A stretch of 64,000 bases of DNA from JAKFEW01 sp036675505 (GCA_036675505.1 JAKFEW010000079.1:1-64000); one strand, 5' to 3'. Counted from the first letter of the stretch, positions 15,440 through 23,404 are shown. Notes: generated by a model not told the origin, from the letters alone. Translations and numbers: made by a program.

Positions 15440-15774
15440 AGCAGCCGGCCGACACGAACCGCGCGCCCGCCGACCTGAGCCGCGCCGTCTGGCTCGCCCG
15501 GCTCTCGGCCATGGTCGCCGAGATCCAGCCGGAGCTCGGCCCGCTGGCACTCAGCGAGGACCAGCGCCTCGGCGAGGACCTCGGGCTCGACTCGCTGGCC
15601 TTCGAGGCGCTCTTCGCGCGCCTGCGCGCGGAGCTCGGCGAGCCGGCGACCGAAGGGAGGCGAGGAACGAGCATCGATGCGATCGCCTGGCTCGACGCGC
15701 TGGAGGCCGGCGACGGGCGCGTGGCCGTGCTGCTCGACCTGATCGAGGCCGCCCGGCGGGAGGCGCATGCCTGA
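15436..15774 (+). CDS. Acyl carrier protein
   Basis: A 112-residue carrier protein. GEDLGLDSLAFEALFARLR carries the phosphopantetheine-accepting Ser at residue 53 in the DSL motif. The stretch after it is longer than a housekeeping ACP, with an Arg/Gly loop. It overlaps the FAAL gene by four bases and the FAD-enzyme gene by eight, so the genes are coupled. I infer that it receives the acyl chain from the FAAL and hands it to the type III polyketide synthase two genes downstream. Confidence 0.85.
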   Translation: MKQPADTNRAPADLSRAVWLARLSAMVAEIQPELGPLALSEDQRLGEDLGLDSLAFEALFARLRAELGEPATEGRRGTSIDAIAWLDALEAGDGRVAVLLDLIEAARREAHA

Positions 15775-17065
15775 CGCCGACGTGATCGTGGTGGGCGCGG
15801 GGCCCGCCGGCGCGAGCCTCGCGACGCGGCTGGGCCTGGCCGGCGTGCAGGTGCTGCTGCTCGACCGGGCGCGCTTCCCGCGCGACGCTGTGTGCGGCGA
15901 GGCCGTGAGCCCGGGAGCCCACGCGCTGCTCGCGGACCTGGGCGTGGCCGAGGCCGTGCGCGAGGCCGGCGCCTATCCCTACCGCGGCGTGCGCCTGGTG
16001 GCAGCCGACGGCCAGGTGGCCGAGGCATACTACCCGGGCGGCGCCCAGGGGCTCTCGCTGCCGCGCCGCACGCTCGACGCGCTGCTCGCCGAGCGCGCGC
16101 GCGCCACGCCGGGCGTGGTCCTGCGCGAGGGCGCCCAGGTGGTGGACGTGATCCGGGCGGCGGCGGAGCCCGCGGACGGAGCGCCCGCCGAACCCGCGGC
16201 CGGCTTGCCCGGCGTGCGGCTCGCGGACGGCACGCGGCTCACCGCGCGCATGATCGTGGCCGCCGACGGCCGCCGCTCGCGCACGCGCACGGCCTTCTTC
16301 GGGGAATCACCGCCGCCCGCCGCGCGGCGCTTCTGCTTCCTCAGCACCTTCACGGGCGCCGCCGATGATGACGACCTGATGGAGTGCGGGCTGGCCGGCC
16401 CCGGCCTACAGTACGTGCGCGTCTGCCAGGGCCAGGGACGCTTCGCGCTCGGCCTGGTGGTCGACGAGGCCACGCGGTCGGCCAGGCAGGCCGGCACGGC
16501 CGCGGGCTTCGCCAGCCTCACGGCATCGCTGCCGCGCCTCGCGGCCTCGCTCGCGGGGGCAACCGCCGGGCCGCTGCGCGGCATGCCGCTCGCGCCCTAC
16601 GGCCCGCCCCGGCTGGTCGACGACGGGTTCCTGGTGCTGGGCGACGCGGCGGGCTACATGGATCCGATCACGGGCGAGGGCATGTACCGCGCGCTGAGCG
16701 GGGCGGCGATCGCCGCGGAGGTGGTCGCACAAGCGCTCGCGAGCGGCACGGGGGCCGTGCCCAGGGCGGCGCTCGCGCCCTACGAGGCGGCGCTGCACCG
16801 CCAGTTCGACCCGGTGGTGCGCTTCGTGGAAGCGGCCGTGTGGGTCACCACGCTGCCGGCGCCCGCCTCGGCGCTCTTCGTGCGGGCGATGAACGCGCTG
16901 CCGGCGGTGGCGGAGGCGGTGGTGGCGGTGCAGGGGGCGCTGCGGCCGCCTGACAGCTTGCTGGATTGGCGGGCCTACCTCCGGCACCTTTCCCCCTCTT
17001 CAGCCGCCCCGCGAACCCACCCGGAGAGGGAAAGGGTGCGATCGATCCGGGATGGAGAGGGATGA
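15767..17065 (+). CDS. FAD-dependent oxidoreductase (geranylgeranyl-reductase/hydroxylase superfamily)
   Basis: A 432-residue flavoprotein of the PHBH-like superfamily. The N-terminal dinucleotide motif is VIVVGAGPAGASLATRLGLAG with the family RFPRDAVCGEAVSPGA, where the Cys-Gly-Glu stretch is typical of the geranylgeranyl-reductase-like branch. Residues about 160-175 hold MIVAADGRRSRTR, and GFLVLGDAAGYMDPITGEGM is the second FAD motif near 285-305. In the pathway it could hydroxylate or reduce the polyketide ring or its alkyl chain. It sits between the ACP and the polyketide synthase and shares their operon. The last 30 residues (Ser/Pro/Arg-rich) look unstructured. Confidence 0.85.
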   Translation: MPDADVIVVGAGPAGASLATRLGLAGVQVLLLDRARFPRDAVCGEAVSPGAHALLADLGVAEAVREAGAYPYRGVRLVAADGQVAEAYYPGGAQGLSLPRRTLDALLAERARATPGVVLREGAQVVDVIRAAAEPADGAPAEPAAGLPGVRLADGTRLTARMIVAADGRRSRTRTAFFGESPPPAARRFCFLSTFTGAADDDDLMECGLAGPGLQYVRVCQGQGRFALGLVVDEATRSARQAGTAAGFASLTASLPRLAASLAGATAGPLRGMPLAPYGPPRLVDDGFLVLGDAAGYMDPITGEGMYRALSGAAIAAEVVAQALASGTGAVPRAALAPYEAALHRQFDPVVRFVEAAVWVTTLPAPASALFVRAMNALPAVAEAVVAVQGALRPPDSLLDWRAYLRHLSPSSAAPRTHPERERVRSIRDGEG

Positions 17066-18105
17066 CCATGCGCATCACCAGCATCGGCACAGCCCTCCCG
17101 CCGCACCGCTTCGAGCAGCAACGCCTCTACGCCGAGGCCCTCACGGGCTACTTCGGCGCCAACCCCAAGGCCGAGGCGATCTTCAGCAACCCCGCGATCA
17201 CCGCCCGCCACAGCGTGCTCGAAGACCCCGTGGCCTTCTTCGCCGCCCGCCCGGGCGCCGGCGCGCGCAACGCGGTCTACGCGGTCGAGGCGCCCGCCCT
17301 CGCGCGCCAGGCGGCGGAGCGCTGCCTCGCCCAGGCGGGCCTGGCCGCCGACGCGATCGACACGCTCGTCACGGTCACCTGCACCGGCTACATGACGCCC
17401 GGCGTCGACATCCAGCTCGCGCGCGACCTCGGCATGCGCCAGGACCTCCGCCGCTACGCGCTGGGCGGCATGGGCTGCTACGCGGCCTTCCCCGGCCTCG
17501 CCTGCGCGCGCCAGGCGATCCTGGCGGGCGACGCCCGCCGCGCGCTGGTCGTCGCGGTCGAGCTCTGCTCGCTGCACTTCCAGGCCGAGCCCGACACCGA
17601 CAACGTCGTCTCGAGCGCGCTCTTCGCCGACGGCGCGGCCGCGGCCCTCATCGAGGCAGGCGACGGGCCGGGCTGGGCGATCGAGGAGATGGCGACCGCC
17701 ACGCTCTACAGCACCGGCCGGCACATGACCTGGCACCTCACGGATACGGGCTTCCGCATGCACCTCTCGAGCTACGTGCCGCTGATCCTGAAAGAGGCCG
17801 TCAGGCCCTGGCTCGAAGGCTGGCTCGCCGCGCGCGGGCTCACGCTCGCCGACGTCGCGCGCTGGGGCCTGCACCCCGGCGGCGCCCGCATCCTCGATGG
17901 CCTGCGCGACGCGCTCGATTTGCCCGAGGCCGCGCTCGCGGCCTCGCGGGAGGTGTTGCGCGAATGCGGGAACATGTCCTCGGCCACGATCTTCTTCGTG
18001 CTCGACCAGCTCCAGGCCGAGCCGGGCGAGCGCGCGGCGCTGCTGGCCTTCGGGCCGGGGCTCACGATGGAGGGCGCGCTCTTGCGCAAAGGACGGCCGG
18101 CTTGA
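17062..18105 (+). CDS. Type III polyketide synthase (chalcone/stilbene synthase-like)
   Basis: A 347-residue thiolase-fold enzyme that extends an acyl starter with malonyl-CoA and cyclises the product. The catalytic triad is intact: Cys139 in GGMGCYAAFPGL, His271 in WGLHPGGARILD and Asn304 in CGNMSSATIFFVLDQL, with the 33-residue His-Asn spacing of chalcone synthase. VTCTGYMTPGVDIQLARDLG and LLAFGPGLTMEGALL also match. ATG 17062 overlaps the previous stop (ATGA); ATG 17068 is an alternative with better distance to GGAGAGG. With FAAL and ACP upstream, a long-chain acyl starter giving alkylresorcinol or alkylpyrone is the likely chemistry. Confidence 0.92.
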   Translation: MTMRITSIGTALPPHRFEQQRLYAEALTGYFGANPKAEAIFSNPAITARHSVLEDPVAFFAARPGAGARNAVYAVEAPALARQAAERCLAQAGLAADAIDTLVTVTCTGYMTPGVDIQLARDLGMRQDLRRYALGGMGCYAAFPGLACARQAILAGDARRALVVAVELCSLHFQAEPDTDNVVSSALFADGAAAALIEAGDGPGWAIEEMATATLYSTGRHMTWHLTDTGFRMHLSSYVPLILKEAVRPWLEGWLAARGLTLADVARWGLHPGGARILDGLRDALDLPEAALAASREVLRECGNMSSATIFFVLDQLQAEPGERAALLAFGPGLTMEGALLRKGRPA

Positions 18106-19064
18106 CCCCCACCCAGGCGCCACCGCTCGCGCTCGAAGACGCCCCGTGTCCCGGCTGCGATCGCCCCGACGGCGAGCTGGTCTACGAGGCCGAGGACTTC
18201 ATCTACCGCACCGACCCGCGCCGCTTCCCGGTGGTGCGCTGCGGGGGCTGCGGGCTGGTCTACCTGGGCCGCAGGCCGACGCGCGCGGCGATCGCGGCGG
18301 CCTACCCGCCGCACTACCTCTGGCGTCTGGCCGACGTCAGGCCGCACGCGCCGGGCCTCGAGGCCGCAGTCTCCGCCTGGTGGTTCCGCCAGGTCTACCA
18401 GCGGCGCGCCCAGTTCGTCGCGCCGCTGCTCGCGCCCGCCCCGCGCGTGCTCGAGCTCGGCTGCGGCACCGGCCACTTCCTCGGCGCGCTCGCCGAACGG
18501 CGCGCGGACGGCGCCTACGTCGGCATCGACTTCGAGGTGGGCCTGGCCGCGCCCGGCGTGCGCCTGATCGCGGGCGATGTCGAGGAGGCCGCGATCGACG
18601 GGCCGCCCTTCGACATGGTCTGCCTCTGGCATGTGCTCGAGCACCTGCATGCGCCGCGCCGCGCGCTCGCGAGCGCCTTCGCGCGCCTGAAGCCCGGCGG
18701 CTGGCTGGTGGTCGGCACGCAGAACTTCGACGCGCTCTCGCGCCACCTCACAGGCCCGCGCTGGCCGTTCAACGACGTGCCGCGCCACCTCGCGCACTTC
18801 ACGCCCGCCACCTTGCGCCCGCTGGTCGCGCGGGCCGGCTTCGCGGACATGCGCGTCCACCACCTCACCGAGATGTTCCCGTCGCTCGGCGGCTTCCTGT
18901 TCCCGGCGGCCGCCATGCGGGCGGACGGCCGGCTCGCCGCCTGGCCTGGCCTCGCGCTCGCCGCGGCCTTCGTCCCGCTCGAGCTCGCGGCCGTCGCGGC
19001 CGGCCGCGCCTGCATCTTCAACCTCGTCGCGCGCAAGCCGTTCGAGGTGGAAAATCGTGCTTGA
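18102..19064 (+). CDS. SAM-dependent methyltransferase with N-terminal zinc ribbon
   Basis: A 320-residue class I methyltransferase. Two Cys pairs (CPGCDRPDG and RCGGCGLVYL, within the first 50 residues) form a probable zinc ribbon. VLELGCGTGHFLGAL near residues 113-127 is the SAM-binding motif I, and VCLWHVLEHLHAPRRALA follows. A hydrophobic C-terminal stretch (ALAAAFVPLELAAVAAGR) may bind the membrane or a lipid substrate. Translation probably starts at TTG 18102, overlapping the preceding TGA. As the last gene of the operon it would O- or C-methylate the polyketide ring, as in the srs alkylresorcinol/quinone pathway of Streptomyces. Confidence 0.82.
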   Translation: MTPTQAPPLALEDAPCPGCDRPDGELVYEAEDFIYRTDPRRFPVVRCGGCGLVYLGRRPTRAAIAAAYPPHYLWRLADVRPHAPGLEAAVSAWWFRQVYQRRAQFVAPLLAPAPRVLELGCGTGHFLGALAERRADGAYVGIDFEVGLAAPGVRLIAGDVEEAAIDGPPFDMVCLWHVLEHLHAPRRALASAFARLKPGGWLVVGTQNFDALSRHLTGPRWPFNDVPRHLAHFTPATLRPLVARAGFADMRVHHLTEMFPSLGGFLFPAAAMRADGRLAAWPGLALAAAFVPLELAAVAAGRACIFNLVARKPFEVENRA

Positions 19065-19091
19065 CAAGTTCCATTTCTAGAATTATTCTAG
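19061..19091 (+). promoter_or_regulatory. ahpC promoter with PerR-like 7-1-7 box
   Basis: -35 TTGACA (19061-19066), a 17-base spacer and -10 TATTCT (19084-19089). The perfect palindrome CTAGAAT-T-ATTCTAG (19077-19091) covers the -10; its 7-1-7 form and TAxAAT/ATTxTA core match the PerR/Fur type of operator. The -35 overlaps the stop of the methyltransferase gene. Confidence 0.7.
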
Positions 19092-19179
19092 CCTACAACA
19101 CCCGGCGGCTCGACCGCCTTTCTTTATCCCCTCCCTTTAGAAGCATTCCAGATTTTAAGTCTCTCGAAAGGAGATCACG

Positions 19180-19725
19180 ATGAGCCGCATCCTCGGAATC
19201 GGTGAAGCCTTCCCCGCCTTCGACGTCCCCGCCGTCGTCTCGCTCGACAAGGGCCAGGAGTTCCGCCAGGTGAGCCACCGCGACCTCGCCGGCAAGTGGA
19301 GCGTGGTCTTCTTCTGGCCGCACGACTTCACCTTCGTGTGCCCGACCGAGATCGCCGAGTTCGACAAGGCGCTGCCCCAGTTCGAGGACCGCGACGCGCA
19401 GATCTTCGGCGTCAGCACCGACAGCCACTTCGTGCACCTGGCCTGGCGCCAGCACCACGACGACCTGCGCGGCCTGCGCTACCCGCTGCTCGCGGACTAC
19501 CGCAAGGAGCTCTCGGAGGCGCTCGGCGTGCTGCACAGGACCGAGCGGGTGCCGCTGCGCGCGACGTTCATCGTGGGCCCCGACGGCTTGATCCGCTGGG
19601 TCGCCGTGAACGACATGAAGGTGGGCCGCAACGTGAAGGAGGTCCTGCGGGTGCTCGACGCGCTGCAGACCGACGAGCTGTGCCCCTGCAACTGGGAAAA
19701 GGGCCAGGCCGTCCTCGCGGCCTAG
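19180..19725 (+). CDS. ahpC: 2-Cys peroxiredoxin AhpC
   Basis: A 181-residue typical 2-Cys peroxiredoxin that reduces hydrogen peroxide and organic hydroperoxides. The peroxidatic Cys is C54 in FTFVCPTEI, and the resolving Cys is in LCPCNWEKGQ (C168 or C170) near the end. FFWPHDF, VSTDSHFVHLAWR and LRATFIVGPDGLIRW also match. AAGGAGATCACG precedes ATG 19180. It is followed after 14 bases by ahpD, the reductant partner in the mycobacterial-type system. An oxidative-stress promoter with a PerR-like box lies upstream. Confidence 0.95.
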   Translation: MSRILGIGEAFPAFDVPAVVSLDKGQEFRQVSHRDLAGKWSVVFFWPHDFTFVCPTEIAEFDKALPQFEDRDAQIFGVSTDSHFVHLAWRQHHDDLRGLRYPLLADYRKELSEALGVLHRTERVPLRATFIVGPDGLIRWVAVNDMKVGRNVKEVLRVLDALQTDELCPCNWEKGQAVLAA

Positions 19726-19739
19726 AGAGGAGCACGCCC

Positions 19740-20288
19740 ATGTCGACCACGGCCGTCACCACCGAGAACCTGGCCGAGCGCCTCGACGCGCTCTTCGCGC
19801 CCTACCCCACGGCGATCGGGCGCGACCTCAAGTTGAATCTCAAGAAGGTCCTGCTCGACGGCGCGCTCGCGCCGCTCGACGCCGCGCCCGCGCTGCTCGC
19901 GCTGGCCGAGACGACCGGCGACCGCGCGATCGGCGAGGCCGCCGCCGCCTGGATGGAGGCCCTCGCCTTCCCGGCCGAGCAGATCCGCGAGGCGCGCGAG
20001 GGCGCGGCCTTGATGGCGATGCTCAACACCTATTACTCGTTCCGCGGCAAGGTCGCGGACGAGGCCGCCTACGGCGCGGCCGGCCTGCGCATGACCGCGC
20101 TCGCCCGACCGGAGCTCGGCAAGGTGCGCTTCGAGATGCTGGCGTTCGCGGTCTCGGTCGTGAACGGCTGCGCCACCTGCATCGCGGCGCACGAAAAGGT
20201 GCTGCGTGAGGCCGGCGCCTCGCCTGAGCAGCTGCACGACCTCGCCCGCCTGGGCGCCGTCGTCAAAGCCGCCTCCCGCCTTCCCTGA
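19740..20288 (+). CDS. ahpD: Alkylhydroperoxidase AhpD
   Basis: A 182-residue all-alpha protein of the AhpD/carboxymuconolactone decarboxylase fold. The redox motif is NGCATCIAAHEKVLREAG with C144, C147 and H151. AhpD reduces AhpC and has weak peroxidase activity of its own. It is directly downstream of ahpC with its own ribosome binding site (GAGAGGAG), so both are made from one mRNA. The operon ends in a 14-base-stem hairpin. Confidence 0.93.
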   Translation: MSTTAVTTENLAERLDALFAPYPTAIGRDLKLNLKKVLLDGALAPLDAAPALLALAETTGDRAIGEAAAAWMEALAFPAEQIREAREGAALMAMLNTYYSFRGKVADEAAYGAAGLRMTALARPELGKVRFEMLAFAVSVVNGCATCIAAHEKVLREAGASPEQLHDLARLGAVVKAASRLP

Positions 20289-20308
20289 TCACGCAGCCGC
20301 GAAATAGT

Positions 20309-20339
20309 CGCACCCTCGCCCCTCGGGGGCGAGGGTGCG
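20309..20339 (+). terminator. Hairpin after ahpCD
   Basis: CGCACCCTCGCCCC (20309-20322), loop TCG, GGGGCGAGGGTGCG (20326-20339). A perfect 14-base stem without a U-run. Confidence 0.65.
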
Positions 20340-20473
20340 ATGACATGGGGGTGGACCGAACCGTCATCACGATGACACGCCGCCGGGCCCGAAATCACAT
20401 TTCACCTGTCAGCGGTCATGCAACTGTCCCCCGCTACGATGGATGCATCAGAGGAAGTTGGGAGGACAGGACG

Positions 20474-20704
20474 ATGACGACGACCGCGCAAATTTACGCC
20501 AAGGCGAGCCTGGTGTTCGCGTACCAGCTGCTCGCCTACGCGCTGGAGAAGAACTGGGGCCTGCTGGTCGCGAGCCTCGTGCTCACGGTGATCTACCACG
20601 CCGTGCTGGTGCCGGAAGCCGGCACGTTCCACGCGATGGTGTTCGGCCCCGAAGGGTTGCACGCCACCGGCCAGCGCGTCTTCGGCGTGATTTCCTCTCG
20701 CTAG
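20474..20704 (+). CDS. Small hypothetical membrane protein, 76 residues
   Basis: ATG 20474 is preceded by GGGAGGACAGG, and a TACGAT -10 lies about 35 bases upstream. The peptide has two hydrophobic segments (ASLVFAYQLLAYAL and WGLLVASLVLTVIYHAVLV, about residues 10-45) and ends in GQRVFGVISSR. I do not recognise it. It stands alone, with an apparently gene-free stretch after it. Confidence 0.6.
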   Translation: MTTTAQIYAKASLVFAYQLLAYALEKNWGLLVASLVLTVIYHAVLVPEAGTFHAMVFGPEGLHATGQRVFGVISSR

Positions 20705-20940
20705 GGCGCGGCGGCCTCGGCCTCGACGACCTCCGCCGAGCGCGCACCCACAACCGGCGCCCGAGCTGGTCAGACGAAGGCGATCTCTGCGCGGGGACGT
20801 CGCGGCCCGCGAAGTGGACGCGGCCTACCGCGCCTGCGCGGGCGAAGGCGCTGCTCGTGAAGCTCGGCGTGACCCGCTGACTCTCGCCCGGCCGTTGGCG
20901 GGGATCGGCCCCAACCGACAAGTCCGATCCGATCGCCGCT
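20705..20940. other. Gene-free interval
   Basis: No convincing gene is present. One plus-strand frame ends in KALLVKLGVTR at 20848-20880, which looks like the tail of a former protein, but it has no start or conserved body. The rest is GC-rich sequence without hairpins of note up to the promoter of the next gene. Confidence 0.4.
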
Positions 20941-21106
20941 TGAAAAGAGGGGGGAAATCCGTGGTATGCTGGGGCCGGTGCTCCGCATCGGTCGATATCA
21001 GATCCGGTTCGACTGCGAGGTAGCGTGTTCGAATTCCCGCCGAGGTGAAAGGCCTTCCGGGGAGCCGACGCGGGGTTACGACCGCAGAAAGGCAGTTGAA
21101 TCGAAA
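20941..21106 (+). promoter_or_regulatory. Promoter and long leader of zinc-ribbon gene 2
   Basis: TTGAAA (20941-20946) and TATGCT (20966-20971) with a long 19-base spacer give a likely start near 20978 and a leader of roughly 130 bases before ATG 21107. The leader contains a GTCGA/TCGAC stem and several GGAG/GAGG tracts; I see no terminator in it. Confidence 0.45.
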
Positions 21107-21418
21107 ATGAGCGATCAGAACCTCCAGTGTGCAGACTGCGCCACGACCTTCGCGTTCTCCGCGTCCGAGCAGCAGTTTTACGCCGAGAAGGGCTTCAGCC
21201 CTCCCCGTCGTTGCCGACCGTGCCGTGACGCCGCCAAGGCGAATCGCGGTCAGGCTGGTGGCGGTGGTCGCCCGATGGGTGGTGGTGGCGCGCCGCGCAG
21301 CACCGGTCCTCGCGAAATGTTCGATGCTCAGTGCGCCTCTTGCGGCGCGAATACCCAGGTCCCGTTCAAGCCAACCGGCGCGCGTCCGGTTTATTGCCGC
21401 GACTGCTTCCGGAGGTAA
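21107..21418 (+). CDS. Zinc-ribbon protein (CxxC-x17-CxxC), paralogue 2
   Basis: A 103-residue paralogue of the proteins at 12742 and 62364. The N-terminal module has LQCADCATTFAFS and CRPCRDAAKANRG around EQQFYAEKGFSPPRR; the C-terminal module is CASCGANTQVPFKPTGARPV then YCRDCFRR. ATG 21107 is chosen by alignment with the paralogues; an upstream in-frame ATG at 20966 would read through the leader. A small basic protein and a DEAD-box helicase follow on the same strand, which suggests a shared RNA-related role. Confidence 0.87.
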   Translation: MSDQNLQCADCATTFAFSASEQQFYAEKGFSPPRRCRPCRDAAKANRGQAGGGGRPMGGGGAPRSTGPREMFDAQCASCGANTQVPFKPTGARPVYCRDCFRR

Positions 21419-21428
21419 AACGGACTAC

Positions 21429-21662
21429 ATGGCGAAGAAGAACAACCCCAAGGCCGAAAAGGCCAAGCGCAACCTCGAGTACGCCCGCCTTCACAAGAAG
21501 AAGGCCCGTCCGTTCGGCCGTGGTGGCCGTCCCGGCGGCCCCCGCTTCGGTGAGCCGCGTCCGCCGATGGGCGAAGGCCGCCCGGCCGACCGCCCGGTCG
21601 GCGAGCCCGTCGCTCGCTCCAGCGAAGCGGCGCCGGCCTCGGTTTCCGTGCCCTCGGCGTAA
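21429..21662 (+). CDS. Small basic protein, 77 residues
   Basis: It starts 10 bases after the zinc-ribbon stop, with GGAGG just inside the end of that gene. The first 30 residues are strongly basic (KKNNPKAEKAKRNLEYARLH, then KKKARP), followed by Arg/Gly/Pro repeats (GRGGRPGGPRFGEPRPP) and an acidic/Ala tail. This looks like an intrinsically disordered RNA- or ribosome-binding peptide co-expressed with the zinc-ribbon protein. I do not recognise a named family. Confidence 0.65.
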   Translation: MAKKNNPKAEKAKRNLEYARLHKKKARPFGRGGRPGGPRFGEPRPPMGEGRPADRPVGEPVARSSEAAPASVSVPSA

Positions 21663-21690
21663 AGCACCTTACTCATTCACTCGTACCGCG

Positions 21691-21725
21691 GCGGTTCCCC
21701 TCCGGGGGAGCCGCCCAAACACTTT
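21691..21725 (+). terminator. Terminator-like hairpin before the helicase
   Basis: GGCGGTTCCCC pairs with GGGGGAGCCGCC (21691-21716, one G-U pair), followed by CAAACACTTTT. It may end the zinc-ribbon unit or partly attenuate entry into the helicase gene. Confidence 0.55.
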
Positions 21726-21737
21726 TAAGGATACTTG

Positions 21738-23339
21738 GTGACCACTACTTTCGACTCGTTCGGGCTCGCCCCGGACATCCTGCGCGGTGTGACCGCGCTC
21801 GGCTTCACGACGCCTACGCCCGTGCAAGCACATGCCATCCCGCTGGTGCTCCAGGGCCGCGACTTGATCGCCCAGGCCCGCACCGGCTCCGGCAAGACCC
21901 TGGCCTTCGGGCTGCCGCTGCTCTCGAAGCTGCGGCGCGCCAACCACCCCCAGGTGCTGGTCGTGGCCCCGACCCGCGAGCTCGCCCAGCAGATCACCGA
22001 CGCGTTGACCTCGGTCGCGCCGAAAGGCCCGCTGCGCATCATGGCGATCTACGGCGGCGTCGGCCTCGGCCCGCAGGAGAGCGCGCTGCGCAAGGGCGTG
22101 GACATCGTGGTCGGCACGCCCGGCCGCCTCAAGGACCTGCTCGGCCGCGGCACCCTGAACCTCTCGCACGTGACCGTGCTGGTGCTCGACGAGGCCGACG
22201 AGATGCTCGACATGGGCTTCCGCCGCGACATCGAGCACCTGCTCGACCGCCTGCCCCAGCTTTCGCAGACGCTGATCTTCTCGGCCACGATGCCCGAGGC
22301 GATCGAGGCGATCGCCCGCCGCCACCTCTCGGACCCGGCCCATGTGCAGCTCGTGGCCGACGGCGTGACGCCCGACGAGATCGAGCACTTCTACATCCGC
22401 ATGGGCGCCGACGAGCGGCTCAGCCACCTGATCCAGCTGCTGCGCGAGCAGAACCCCGAGCGGGCGCTGATCTTCACGCGCATGAAGCACGAGACCAAGC
22501 GCCTGGCCGAGAAGCTGCACAAGCAAGCGGGCATCAAGGCCGGCTTCCTCAACGGCAACATGTCGCAGAACGCGCGCAACGCGATGATGCAGAAGTTCCG
22601 CGACGGCGACCTGCAGTACCTGGTCGCGACCGACGTCGCGGCGCGCGGCATCGACGTCGAGGGCCTCTCGCACGTGGTCCACTGGGCCGTGCCCACCGTG
22701 GTCGAGACCTACGTCCACCGCTCAGGCCGCACCGGCCGCGCGGGCGCCACCGGCATGACCGTCACCTTCGTGACGCCCGACGCCGAGGCGGACTTCAACG
22801 CGATCCGCAAGCGCGTGAAGGTGCGTCCGTTCCCGGACTTCGCGACGCCGCCCGAGAAGATCGTCCAGGAGCCGGATCCCGGCCCGCCGCCGCGCCAGTC
22901 GCGCGGCGGACGCCCCACGCCCGCCCAGGCGCCCCAGGCGCCGAGGCGGAACGAGCCGAAGCCCCACCGCAAGGGCCCCGGCCGCGACGGCGAGGCCGCG
23001 GTCGATCAGGCCCGCGAGCCCCGCGACCAGCAGGCCCCGTCTCCGCGCGGCCAGCGCGGGCCAGCCGCCCTGCAGGAGCCTTCCGGCCCTCGCGGGCGCT
23101 GGGCCGCCAAGGACGCCGTGCACCAGAGCGAGGACCAGGCCTGGCGCCGGTTCCGCATGGCGCTCACGGACGGCCACCGGCACTCGCCGGACAGCTACCA
23201 CCGCTGGCTGGTGCGCCAGACCGGCATCGACGCGGCCTCGTTCCGCGGCGTGGCGGTGCGTGACGACCACGCGGTCTTCGAGGTCGCAGGCCCGGCGGTG
23301 GAAGCGCTGCTGCGCTCGCTGAAGCTCAAGAAGCGCTAG
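21738..23339 (+). CDS. DEAD-box ATP-dependent RNA helicase 1
   Basis: A 533-residue helicase that unwinds RNA duplexes. All motifs are present: the Q motif GFTTPTPVQAHAIP, ARTGSGKT (motif I), PTRELAQQ (Ia), TPGRLKDLL, VLDEADEMLDMGF (II), FSATMP (III), DVAARGIDVEGLSHVVHW (V) and YVHRSGRTGRAG (VI). After about residue 380 comes a Pro/Arg-rich basic region, and the last 60 residues (SYHRWLVRQTGIDAASFRG through LRSLKLKKR) resemble a compact RNA-binding domain. GTG 21738 is preceded by AAGGAT at proper distance; a TTG at 21735 is the alternative. Confidence 0.93.
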   Translation: MTTTFDSFGLAPDILRGVTALGFTTPTPVQAHAIPLVLQGRDLIAQARTGSGKTLAFGLPLLSKLRRANHPQVLVVAPTRELAQQITDALTSVAPKGPLRIMAIYGGVGLGPQESALRKGVDIVVGTPGRLKDLLGRGTLNLSHVTVLVLDEADEMLDMGFRRDIEHLLDRLPQLSQTLIFSATMPEAIEAIARRHLSDPAHVQLVADGVTPDEIEHFYIRMGADERLSHLIQLLREQNPERALIFTRMKHETKRLAEKLHKQAGIKAGFLNGNMSQNARNAMMQKFRDGDLQYLVATDVAARGIDVEGLSHVVHWAVPTVVETYVHRSGRTGRAGATGMTVTFVTPDAEADFNAIRKRVKVRPFPDFATPPEKIVQEPDPGPPPRQSRGGRPTPAQAPQAPRRNEPKPHRKGPGRDGEAAVDQAREPRDQQAPSPRGQRGPAALQEPSGPRGRWAAKDAVHQSEDQAWRRFRMALTDGHRHSPDSYHRWLVRQTGIDAASFRGVAVRDDHAVFEVAGPAVEALLRSLKLKKR

Positions 23340-23356
23340 CCGCTCTCCAGGCTACC

Positions 23357-23383
23357 GAGGGCCCCGCCGCTGGCGGGGCCCTC
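23357..23383. terminator. Bidirectional terminator hairpin
   Basis: GAGGGCCCCGCC (23357-23368), loop GCT, GGCGGGGCCCTC (23372-23383), a perfect 12-base stem between convergent genes. Confidence 0.7.
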
Positions 23384-23404
23384 GCCGCGTCAGCGGTCGG
23401 GCAG

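Noticed and set aside
20705..20940. Possible gene ending in KALLVKLGVTR
   Set aside because: No start codon with a ribosome binding site and no conserved body; at most a remnant.
20991..21060. GGTTCGACTGCGA and GTTCGAATTCCC looked like tRNA/tmRNA fragments
   Set aside because: The stems needed for a T-arm do not pair, and no acceptor partner is found. Treated as leader sequence.
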